A stretch of 64,000 nt of DNA, taken from positions 62,001 to 126,000 of the forward strand of contig NW_020194615.1 of the NCBI RefSeq assembly GCF_002865645.1, written 5' to 3'. The notes beneath the pieces are model-generated. The model saw only the letters and a list, made by a program, of their open reading frames with translations, made no database searches and was not told where the DNA came from. Below, one piece after another: positions 11,701 through 21,421 of this stretch; position 1 is the stretch's first letter, and every line of letters starts with the position of its first letter. Made by a program: the position numbers and the translations under genes. This DNA comes from Hyaloscypha bicolor E. Its lineage: Eukaryota; Ascomycota; Leotiomycetes; Helotiales; Hyaloscyphaceae.

Positions 11701-13210
11701 CGTAAGAAGCTCTCTTACTTTTAGGATAAAGATCTAATAAAGGAAATCCGGATAATTAATTACTTATTATTTATTTAAAAAGTAATCTATAATCTCAGGC
11801 TAGTATAAATTAGCTATAAAAGTAATAAAGAAGCTTGGCTTACTAAAGTATTATATAATAGCTATTAAGTCTTAAAAGAGCTACTATATAAAGTAATTAC
11901 TACCTATAAAGCTTAATAAAAGAATAAAGTAATAGCTAATATTACTTATATAAATATTCTTACGGATTAGAGTATCTATAAGTCCTATATAGATATTTAT
12001 ACAAATATTTTACTAGTATAAGCAGAGCTAGTCAAATAAGGTAATCTTATAGGTAATATATATATTAATAATATATTACTAAAAGAGGCAGCTAGTATAA
12101 AAGAATAGGGAGAAGGCTAGACGGATATAGAAATAGTACTAGTAAAAGACCTGCTATTTGAGCTATATTTACTAACGGATCCTATTATGGTTCTATAACT
12201 ATAAACCGTAGTACTAGCCCGGGTTACTATATAGAAAGAGTAAGATATAATAGAATAGTATATATACTATATATATAATATTAACTATATATATTTACAG
12301 ATACTTATAGCCTGCCTTATAGACCGTAAGTACTAGATTATAGCGGCTTATATTCGTATACTTGTCTGGAATAAGGGCTATAACCTTATTACTTATTAAA
12401 AGGTTCTTATAATAATAATTAGTACCTGATTTGAGAATTAAGTATATTTATAGGTTAAATAAGATCCGGAAATTAGTTTACTAGCTTATAAGATACTTAT
12501 AGGCTATTTTATAGACTATAATAAACGGATTATAATTCATAAGTATATTTATAAGCTATAAAAGAACTATATAATCTAAGTAAGGAAAGTTAGTAGCCTG
12601 TATATTAGTTATAAAAAGCGGATTATAAAAGAAAAGCTATATAAAAGAGGATTTGGTATATAAAGCGGATTATAGTAGGCCTTAGAAATAAAAGAGCTTG
12701 CTATAGATCTAAAAGTACTAGATCCTATAGGAGAAGTCGATTCATATATTCTTCTTATACTTAACTAATATAAAGGCAAAAATATAATTATATATCCGGA
12801 TATTTATTCAGAAGGCCTAATAAAGCGGATTATTACCTATAAAGAGGTAAGAGAGGTATAGAGGAGACTTATAGATTAGAGGAAGTATTATATTACTCTT
12901 TTTATAATAGGCCTTAAAGTAATTATCTATATGGCCAAAATAGAGGGCTTTGCAAGCTATATAGTAACCCGTAAGCAGACTAGTTATATGTATAGGAGCT
13001 GGCCGGAAGCGGGAAAGAAAGGCAGGAGGCCGTATAGTAGGTGGGTTGGCAGGAGGATTCTCTATGGTATAAACTGGGGCTGTAATAGACGGTTAACGGA
13101 TTCATTACTAGTGCTACGGGGCTGGCTCGTCCGCAGAGACGTCCGTAACCGACCGTTATTATTGCCGGGAGGTAGGGAGGGTATTTGGATTAAGTTCTTA
13201 TAAGGCAGGA
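8745..13210 (+). pseudogene. RIP-degraded coding module B (unidentified family)
   Basis: Second full copy of the module at 530-4970, less mutated toward its 3' end, where 90 codons (12,931-13,203) remain open. That stretch is basic and tryptophan/arginine-rich, ending near GGREGIWIKFL. Upstream, the same frame stays protein-like when premature TAA/TAG are read as mutated Gln or Trp codons. I recognise no domain. It is unlikely to be functional. A helpful next step would be a consensus with other genomic copies after undoing C-to-T changes, then a profile search. Confidence 0.6.
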
Positions 13211-13409
13211 TACTAATTGGTAGTTCGGGTATATCGCCGCTCCTAGAAACTGGTTAAAGGGATCAAGGATAAAGAAGAGGAATACGGACCGTATAGGCCA
13301 TATAGATCTTATGGATAGCGCCTGTAGGCCTGCGAGGAAAGGCTAAAAGTGGCAAGTGTCTAGTATATAATGAGCAGGTCTTGGAATTATCCATTATTAA
13401 AAGGAAGTA
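13211..13409. other. Single-copy spacer with little RIP damage
   Basis: Sequence between module B and repeat R copy 4 that has no counterpart after module A. Unlike the duplicated DNA around it, it keeps many CpA and CpG sites and looks nearly normal in base composition, consistent with RIP acting mainly on duplicated sequence. Confidence 0.5.
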
Positions 13410-13760
13410 AAAGAGAAAGTAATAAAGAGAAGAAGGAGAGGAGAGTAATGTAAGGCCAGGTTTCTTTTTAGTATACTTAGAGCTAGCGAGAGCCTTAAGA
13501 AATCTCCCCTAAGCTTTAAAAAATCGTAATAAAAGCCCCTCGTATTCTAGAACCACTCAAATATAGAGAAAGATACTTGAGCTTCTTCTCTCTAATCCCT
13601 AGCTGAGTACTAAGGATTTGGACGCAATCGCGTTCTGATGTGCGATTCCCTAGAACGGGGAGACTTTGGTGTTCGTCACGTGAAAGTTTTTTTCAAGGAG
13701 CCCCGAGAGCCAACCGCTTAGGGTGGTCCGAACGTAGGACAATATAGAAGAGGAAGTGAA
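13410..13760 (+). repeat. Long direct repeat R, copy 4 (lacks the dyad)
   Basis: Matches copies 1-3 from the AGTAATAAAGAGAAG-type purine-rich start through GGATTTGGACGCAATCG to GAGAGCCAACCGCTTAGGG. It is the least RIP-mutated copy and keeps a TCACGTGA at about 13,674. It loses similarity just where the dyad would begin. It forms the boundary between the repeat block and the gene island. Confidence 0.7.
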
Positions 13761-14092
13761 AATATAGAGAAGATTCTGTAGCATTTAATTGGAGTTCATG
13801 TTCTGGCTACCTTGAAACCCCTATTTCCAGCCTCTCCAAGCTAATAAACATCAATTATATGTACTTTCAAGTATTGATTGAAGGCTAGTTAACTGCCGAT
13901 GAGCTATGATTTGTTGAATTACGACCACAGGCACAATCAAAAGACCCCTGTTCAACAATCTTTGAAGGTCAATCACGTGATAAAACCACCACTGACGCAA
14001 TTCGTCTCGGCCACCGTAGAACCGCAACATCTCCAGAAGAGAAAGCTCATCGATCCCATTGATAGAGGTCTTCAACCTCGCACACATCCACA
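13761..14092 (+). promoter_or_regulatory. Upstream region of EMC1
   Basis: About 330 nt of normal base composition between the repeat block and the EMC1 start codon. It contains a palindromic TCACGTGA (13,973-13,980), a canonical bHLH/Cbf1-type E-box. No other gene is visible. Confidence 0.4.
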
Positions 14093-17060
14093 ATGCGGCT
14101 CCCACTCAATCTTCTCGCGCTTACCCTCTCAATCCTACCTTCCACCCTCGCTGTCTTCGCCGACGAGGCCTACAGCATCGACTACCAACACGAACTCCTC
14201 GGCCTCCCACAACCACACACAACATTTTTCCATCGACCGCGAAGCGATGAGAAGGCCACTCTTTTATACACTTTAAGTGACTTAGGCGTCCTAGGCGCTG
14301 TACACCCAGGCACTGGAAAGGTTGTTTGGAGGCAGATTCTTGATGGTGAAGGATATCTAAGAGCTGTGGAGGGAGAAGGGACACTGGTCTCAGGGACGGG
14401 AAAGAGTGTGCAAGCATGGGATGCGATGAGTGGGCGGGGAAAATGGGGGAATTATTTCACGGGACAGGTGAAGGATATCGAAGTCATGGAGACTGCGGCC
14501 GTTGGAGAGGGCGAAAAAGATATACTGGCGCTATTTGAAGAGGATAGGAAGGCGGTTCTGAGGAGGCTGAAGGGTGCGAATGGGGATGTAAAATGGGAGT
14601 ATCGGGGCTCGACTGAGGATTTACCTCTCCAGGTTAGCACGAATGTGAAGGATGTCTTTGTAGTCTCGCTGCATGGCGCGAGAGGAGGGTACAATCTTAA
14701 AGTCTCGATCCTGGATCCGGTTACTGGGAAGAAGGTCAACGAGTATACGCTTACGGCAAAGGGGGATGTGCACGCTCCGGAGGATGTTCTCCTTGTTGGT
14801 GCTAACTCTGCGGCGCCGATTATCGCTTGGACAGACAAGACGATGAAGAACCTGAAGGTCAATATTCTGGGCAAATCCGGGAGCTTACAAAGCCTACCGT
14901 TGAAGGAGTCAGATGGGGAGATTGTGAAGGTCACCATTCATGCGCCGGAATTGGTACAATCGATGCCGCATTTCTTGGTTCATAGCCAGTCAGCGCTTTC
15001 CAACCGAGCAGACGTATATCACATCGACCTCGCAACCGGAAATATCAACAAAGAGTACGAGCTACCAAAGCTGCCTGGGAAAGGAGCAGTTTCAACCAGT
15101 TCTCAAGATGCCAATGTGTATTTCACGCGAACTACACAAGACGAAGTCATTATTGTCTCCTCTGCTTCCCATGGAATCCTTGGACGATGGCCCATCATGG
15201 TTGGCAAACATCACGGTTCTTTTGTTCATGGAGTTGCAGAAGTCGTTCAAAGAAGCACTGATAGTTATGCCGTCAGATCTGCTATCCTCATGAGCGAGGA
15301 AGATTGGGTCATGGTCCGCAATGGAGCCGAAGCTTGGACTCGTGTCGAAGGTCTTTCCGGAGCTGTTGCTGCTGAGTGGGCCGAGATCCCTGAGTCTGAA
15401 AGTCTGGCTAAGACGCTCGAGGCCGAAGCTCATAGCAACCCTCTATCCGCGTATATCCATCGTTGCAAGCGTCACATCAACGACTTGCACAATTTGCCTG
15501 GCTACCTGCAAGAACTTCCTTTCCGGATTATCAGCAGCATCCTTTCCACTGATGTTACTTCTCACAAACCTGATGTCTTGGTACGAGACAATTTCGGCTT
15601 TCACAAGCTGGCCATTGTAGCTACGCAACGTGGCCGGGTCTACGGTCTTGATTCAGGCAACCAAGGCGTTGTTGTCTGGTCTTTGAAGGCCTTCGACATC
15701 TCTGCTGGTAAGAAATGGGATGTGAAAGGAATTTGGGTTGATTCGTCGAATGGCATTGCAACAATCAGAGGAGCAGATGGAGAGTATATCTTGGTGCAAA
15801 CTCTCACTGGGAAAGCTGATGAAAAGATGGACCCCGGCCACTGGCCCCCGGTCCAGAGTGCTGCTGTCGTTGACAGCCCTGCAGGTCCATGGATCCTTCC
15901 AATCGGTCTGGATGGCAACCCTGGCGACATCCCGGCAAAATGGACTCCTAAGGAGTACTTAGTTGTTCAAGGAAAGGGCGGCGAAGTGAAGGGACTGAAG
16001 TTTGACATCCAAGGTCCTCTTGCCGTTCCGATCACTGCATGGACTTTCCAACCTCCCGTTGGACAAAAAATCGTCAAAGTCATGTCGAGACCAGCACACG
16101 ACCCTGTTGCTTCCATCGGACGCGTTCTTCCTAACCGCACTGTTATGTACAAGTACCTGAACCCTAACCTTGTTCTTGTCACAGCTGTTTCCGAAGCGGC
16201 TGCTATTGCGACCTTCTACCTACTGGACTCCGTCTCTGGGGACATGCTTCACTCGACGACTCACAGAGGAGTCGATACCACTCAACCAATCACCTCGGCT
16301 ATAAGTGAGAATTGGTTCGTCTACTCTCTGTGGAGCGATATATTGCCTACAACCAGTGGCCTCCCAGCATCCAAAGGCTATCAACTTGTTGTCACGGAAC
16401 TTTACGAATCCGATGTCCCCAACGACCGGGGACCACTGGGAGCAAGCTCGAACTCCTCGAGTCTCGAGCCATCTGACGTCGCCAATGCCGAACCAGCTTT
16501 GCCTCACGTTATCTCCCAGACTTTCCTCATTCCCGAATCAATCAGCCATATGTCCGTCACTCAAACACGCCAAGGCATCACGGTTCGCCAACTCCTTTGC
16601 ACTCTTACATCTTCGAACTCAATCGTTGGCATACCACGAACCATTTTGAATCCAAGCAGACCAGTAGGACGTGATCCCACTCCAGCTGAGGCAGAGGAAG
16701 GACTCTTCCGCTACCAGCCAGTCATTGAATTTGACCCTAAGATGATCCTCACGCACAGGCGCGAGGTGATTGGCGTGAGGGATGTCATTACCACACCAGC
16801 TCTTTTGGAAAGTACAAGCTTGGTGTTTGCCTATGGTATTGATGTTTTTGGGACAAGGGTTGCACCCAGTGCGGCGTTCGATATCCTCGGGAAGAGTTTC
16901 AATAAAATGAGTTTGGTTGCTACGGTTACTGCATTGGGTATTGGCGTTGCGGTATTGGCGCCTATGGTAAGTGCTGAACCTTCCTTGTATTAAGTATCAA
17001 TTGCTAATAATCGGATAGGTAAGGAAGAAACAGATTAATGGGAGGATGATGACTGCATAG
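14093..17060 (+). CDS. EMC1: ER membrane protein complex subunit 1
   Basis: EMC1 is the large lumenal subunit of the EMC insertase, which places tail-anchored and multipass proteins in the ER membrane. Exons 14,093-16,966 and 17,019-17,060 give 971 residues, a normal size. The N-terminus is a signal peptide (MRLPLNLLALTLSILPSTLA) followed by the family-typical FADEAYSIDY. The PQQ-like beta-propeller region shows repeated GxVVW-type strands such as GTGKVVWRQ. The DUF1620-like C-terminal part includes YGIDVFGTRVAPS, and one membrane helix lies at about 940-958. The intron has a GTAAGT donor, a TGCTAAT branch and a TAG acceptor. Without splicing, the ORF runs into the intron and ends in unrelated residues; splicing gives a basic cytosolic tail, RKKQINGRMMTA. 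Identification is secure. Confidence 0.93.
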
Positions 17061-17438
17061 ATTTTTTATTGTATGAATAAATAAGATGAACAAAGTATTT
17101 ACAGTTCAGAAGAATCTTGGTTCTGATTTCGTGACGAAATTGGGTCCTGTTTTCTAATAGTAAGGTTTGCAACAATCGCCGAACTGGGATCCTCGAAATC
17201 TCAAAGTCTTTGTTTGAGCCGCGCTCTTGACATCCTTACTCACAACCATTGCTCTCGATATTCGGAGCTCATTGCCCCTTTTTCTTATCAGCTTATCGAT
17301 CTGTCTCTCACACGATCCAACCCTAATACCCCTCACCTCTACACAACAAACCAGAATCATATTCTTTCTAACAACCGTCTTTCCATTCCAACGTACACTC
17401 ATCTCTCACCCATCTCCAACTCATCTCAAGCCCTCAAA
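17061..17438. promoter_or_regulatory. Intergenic region EMC1 / DUF1989 gene
   Basis: Contains the EMC1 3' flank and a CT-rich 5' leader (about 17,270-17,435), common upstream of filamentous fungal start codons. The reading frame is open upstream of the chosen ATG to 17,214, but that stretch is low-complexity leader-like sequence without family similarity. Confidence 0.4.
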
Positions 17439-18283
17439 ATGTCTTCCCAACTAACAGCCATCCCCGCCCGCCACGGCATCGCAACACCCCTCCGAGCCGG
17501 CCAAACGATAAAAATCATCAACACGTACGGAACACAGGTAGTCGACACCTGGGCTTTCACTTTATCCTCTTTCCCACCATCCTCATCCACCCCTCCCTCT
17601 GAAATCGCCACACAAATGTCCATGCAACACACGCGCGCGTCTCTGAACCGTATCATTCCAAAAGTGGGGGATGGACTTTATGATAATAAGAGGAGGAAGT
17701 TGTTGGAAATAGTGGAGGATACGACGGAGGGGGTGCATGATACGCTGATTGCTGCTTGTGACGATGCGAGGTACAGGGAGCTTGGGGGTGGGGAGGGGCA
17801 TAGGAATTGTGCAGATAATTTGGTTGAGGGGTTGGGTGCTTTGGGTTGGTTCTCTCCTCTCTTTTCTTTACTTCACTTGTTGTTGCTTGTTTGATATTTC
17901 TGGGGATTGATTTTCGTTTGATGGGGCTCTTGAGAGGAGGAACAAGCGGGAGGGATGGTAGGAAATTATGGGAGCTGACAGGAAACAGGTATCAAAGCTC
18001 CGCAATTCACGCCTTCGCCTCTTAATCTGTTCATGAATATCCCGGTTCATGATGACCATACTACTCTTTCATTCGAGGCACCTACTAGTAAAGAGGGGGA
18101 GTATATTTGTTTGAAGGCTGAGATGGACTTGATGATTGCATTTAGTGCTTGTCCACAGGTGAGCTCCTATTGCAAGTGTGTGAGGAGCTGAGATGACTGA
18201 CTTTTGGATAGGATATTCTGAAGATTAATTTTGGGAAGCCCGTTGATGCTCATTTTCAAATTCTGTTAGGGGCGAATGAGTAG
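17439..18283 (+). CDS. DUF1989 (urea carboxylase-associated) family protein
   Basis: Three exons (17,439-17,844; 17,989-18,158; 18,212-18,283) give 215 residues. Family landmarks in order: GQTIKIINTYGTQVVDTWAF near the N-terminus; MSMQHTRASLNRIIPKVGD; HRNCADNLVEGL with conserved Cys; LNLFMNIPVHDD; LKAEMDLMIAFSACPQ. DUF1989 proteins are associated in bacteria with urea carboxylase and amine metabolism; the fungal role is not established, and I infer no specific reaction. Intron 1 has an unusual GTTGGT donor, chosen because it alone keeps the GIKAPQF junction in frame. Intron 2 is GTGAGC..ATAG. The start ATG is preceded by CAAA. It converges on the next gene with only 78 nt between stop codons. 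Confidence 0.85.
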
Positions 18284-18361
18284 GTGTATACGAGAAGTGT
18301 TTACCAGACACATTTCACACAATCAAGCGTGTTGTTGACGGGGAGGGGAGAGAAAAAGTGA

Positions 18362-20280
18362 TCATCTATATTTCTCATACCCAATCTCCTCCTCTATCCT
18401 CGCTTCCGTGTACTCCACAATCTCCCTATCATACAACTCCTCCGGCGTCTTACTCCCCTTCAACACTTCCCTCTCATGCACCACCGCCTCCTCCTTAGTC
18501 ATACACACCAAATCACTCAGCCTCACCTTACTACTCTTCTGCCCCTCCACCCCAAGCTCAATAGTACTCCCCTCGGGTTTCCGCCACCTCACCAACGCCA
18601 ACCTCGTGCTCACCCGACTAACTACACTCTTCCCTCTAAATACCTCCTCAACCACATACCCCACATCACTCGCACTAACCCCCAACTTTAATCCCTGCGC
18701 ATCCTCACCCTCCGTCGTAGCCCTAGCTAATTTCTCCTCCGAGCCCTGTAACTGCGCAAGAATCCCATCATACATCTTCTCCCGCCCCTTCGCAGGCACA
18801 TACTCATTCGGATACCCCGTGATCTGCAAAATAACATGGTTCGCGACGGCGTATCCGAACACGGCTGGCATGGTGCCGAGAACAGGTAAGATCCTGACTC
18901 GGAAATCGGGTAAGACGCCAAGATCTCCTACCGAGCCTTTGGCAAACTCTTCTTCGGGTAGTGGGAGTAGTTGGGCTTTTCCTGGTCCTGGTTTCTCGGT
19001 GGAGTAGACGACTGGAATTCCGGAGGAGATTCCCAAAGCCCGAAGACGCCTGCGAGTTGAGCGGGAGAGAGGGTCTTCAGTGCTGGCGGAGATGTCGCCG
19101 ATGAAGATGCGTGTTGGGTCTGATTTGCAGCCCGCGCCCATAGAAGAGATGACGGGGAGATTAGCCTTATGGCAGTATTCTAGCAGGGCGACTTTACTGT
19201 CAATGTTATCTATGGCGTCAACTATGAAATCTGGTTTCCGGCTGTCCCAGGGAGCAAGCAGAGTATCGGCGGCTGCTGGGCTGAAGAGCTCGTTTTTGAG
19301 ATCGAAATGTACCCACGGTGTGATTTGCTGTAACCTTTTCTTTAAGCAGGATACTTTCGGTGTTCCGACGTCCGCTAGAGTTGCTACTGCGTGTCGGTTG
19401 AGGGAGGAGAGTGTAACTTGGTCGAAGTCGATGAGGCGAATGTATGAGACTCCTGAACGGGCCAGAGCTGCTGTACAATGTGATCCCACGCCTCCACAGC
19501 CAACAACTATTATGAACGCAGAGCGTAGCTTCTGTAATCCGGCGTCTGTAAGGAAGACCCGATTCCGTGCTAATTGTTCGAGGATGAGTTCTGCAGCCTA
19601 GTTAGAGAACCTTTTCATCCGGCACTTGAAAATATGTGTATAAATCCTACCATCATCATAATCCCCCCTCTGCGCCCTCGCAGCAAGCGCCGCACTCCTC
19701 TCATCCTCTTTACTCAATCCAGAACTCGGTTTCGCCGCCCCAAAATCTGTAAGCTTCACTTCTCCTATCAGCCATGTATCCTTACGAGCCTGCGCGCACC
19801 TCCTCCTCCCCTCTTGCCCTCTTCCTTTCCACCTCTCCCACAGGCCAGGAAGCACCCTCTCCAACCACAGAATAAAAACAAAACAAAACCCACCTTATCA
19901 CCCCCCGTATCCGGAATCCCACTCTTCAAATCCTTCACCCTCTCCTGGCGCCTGACAGCCTGGTACCCGAATATGGCGCCCGCGACCACGGCGCCACTCA
20001 CGAGGGCCGTGGCTGCGAATTGGGCTTGGGAGGAGGTCGATACGCGGCCTAGCCAGGAAGACATGGTCTCTTTCTTCTCCTTCTCTTTTCCCTGCTCTCT
20101 TTCGACTTCTTCGGGATGGTATGCTTCCGGCCTCGAGCTCCGCGGGTCGAAATGGTGATTGCTAGTGTTGTAGGGGTCTGCGAATTCTTCTTCGTCTTCT
20201 GAATGGTAGTAACGATCGTCGTAATTGTAATTGTAATTGTAAAGTCCTGCACGCTGAGGGTTATATCGTCCATCCATCAT
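18362..20280 (-). CDS. TCD1: tRNA threonylcarbamoyladenosine dehydratase (TcdA/Tcd1 type)
   Basis: ATP-dependent E1-like enzyme that cyclises t6A37 of tRNA to ct6A; the yeast proteins are at the mitochondrial outer membrane. Exons 20,280-19,902, 19,764-19,651 and 19,590-18,362 are joined in frame. From the internal ATG at 20,064 the product is 501 residues and starts just before a membrane helix (ATALVSGAVVAGAIFGYQAV), as in yeast Tcd1/2. From 20,280 there are 72 extra acidic, Tyr/Asn-rich residues. Seen motifs: ELILEQLARNRVFL, nucleotide loop VVGCGGVGSH, RLIDFDQVTLSSLNRHAV and DAIDNIDSKV. The exon 1 donor is uncertain: G|GTGATA at 19,901, or an alternative at 19,889 that adds four codons. 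Family identity is firm; start and first donor are less so. Confidence 0.88.
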
Positions 20281-20589
20281 GAAATAGCTGCATATTGTAG
20301 TTTCTGTTCATTGTTGTTCTGTTTGTCGACCCCGTCGGCTTCGGAGCTCGAAGCTGGAAACTCGCTGTCGGGAATTTTTTGAGCTGTCTCATCAGCCCCG
20401 GCTGTGATTGGCCCTCTGACATCACCGCCCCCACTCCGCACTTCTCTCTTCGCTCGCTCCCCCGCCCCCTTTTCATCTGATGACCTCGCATATATTCTCT
20501 AATATATATTCGACGTTCTTCCAACGTATAATCCAATTCTCGCCCTCCATCGTCAACTCCTAACATTCTCCCCTCAAAAACTACTAAGA
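20281..20589. promoter_or_regulatory. Divergent promoter, TCD1 / VOC gene
   Basis: About 310 nt between divergently oriented start codons. It holds a GATTGG (inverted CCAAT box) near 20,406 followed by a C-rich stretch, and TATATATT-type AT sequence near 20,505. No ORF of note. Confidence 0.4.
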
Positions 20590-21257
20590 ATGGCCTCCAC
20601 CCAACCTGCAGCTCACATAATATCCCTAGACCACCTAGTCCTAACCGTCTCCTCCATCCCTAACACGCAAAAATGGTCGGTGTATTTCTCGCATCTCTAT
20701 CTGTTCTCAAAATAAAAGGTCTAGATCTAGCGAAACGTCTCTTAACTCCATCTCCGAAACTTCCTCTCCTACATGTCAATACTCTACTGATTTTGAAAAT
20801 GAGAGGGTAGGTATAAGGCCAACCTAGGAATGAAACCCGAATCTTTCGTCTCCGCCGCTACACCCTCTGTAACGAGGCATTCTTTAATCTTCGGCTCACA
20901 GAAAATCAATTTACATCCGCTTGGCAAGGAATTCGAGCCCAGAGCCGCTTCCGCCCGCGCAGGGAGCGCAGATCTCTGCTTCCTGACCCAAGACGATGTG
21001 AAAGCCGTAAGGAACAAGTTGATAGAGAATGGAGTTGAGATGGTTAATCTAGGAAGTGAGAAGGCGGATGATGGCGTTGTGGAGAGGACGGGTGCGAGAG
21101 GGAAGATCAGGAGTGTGTATTGTCGGGATCCGGATGGGAACTTAATTGAGTGAGTTGTTCTTCTCCTACTCTATTTTTTTTGGGGGGGGGGGACTGGAAG
21201 GGAAGGGAGAGAAATGTTGATATCATGTGATTCGATAGGATTTCTAACTATGTATAA
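20590..21257 (+). CDS. VOC superfamily (glyoxalase/bleomycin-resistance fold) protein
   Basis: Three exons (20,590-20,675; 20,811-21,149; 21,239-21,257) give 147 residues, right for one VOC domain. The first strand reads ISLDHLVLTVSSI with the metal-ligand-position His. The middle has TRHSLIFGSQKINLH, then GSADLCFLTQDDV, and the C-terminus RDPDGNLIEISNYV supplies the usual Glu ligand. It resembles the GLOD5 subgroup. The substrate is unknown; such proteins include isomerases, dioxygenases and binding proteins. Without splicing of the last intron (GTGAGT..GATAG) the frame stops right after NLIE; splicing restores the conserved ending. Intron 1 uses a weak GTCGGT donor, supported by exact phase and the QKWYKANLGM junction. 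Confidence 0.87.
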
Positions 21258-21421
21258 CATCATACATGAAAATACATCCTAAAGCAAATACACAACGGGT
21301 ATATACTCTCCCCCCATTCCTTTCCAATTCCCCGAAACGCCAAACGCCATGCTACCGAATCCCAACTCCGTTCCATGTCCAGTTCATGCATCATAACTCC
21401 ACAACTCATCCATCCATTCAT

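Noticed and set aside
8745..13210. Reverse transcriptase or integrase in the repeat module
   Set aside because: I looked for YxDD-type, HHCC-type and DDE-type patterns in the plus frames, allowing for RIP changes, and found none convincing.
13899..14276. Plus-strand frame of 125 codons overlapping the EMC1 start
   Set aside because: It covers the promoter and the signal-peptide exon of EMC1 in another frame, with no family character.
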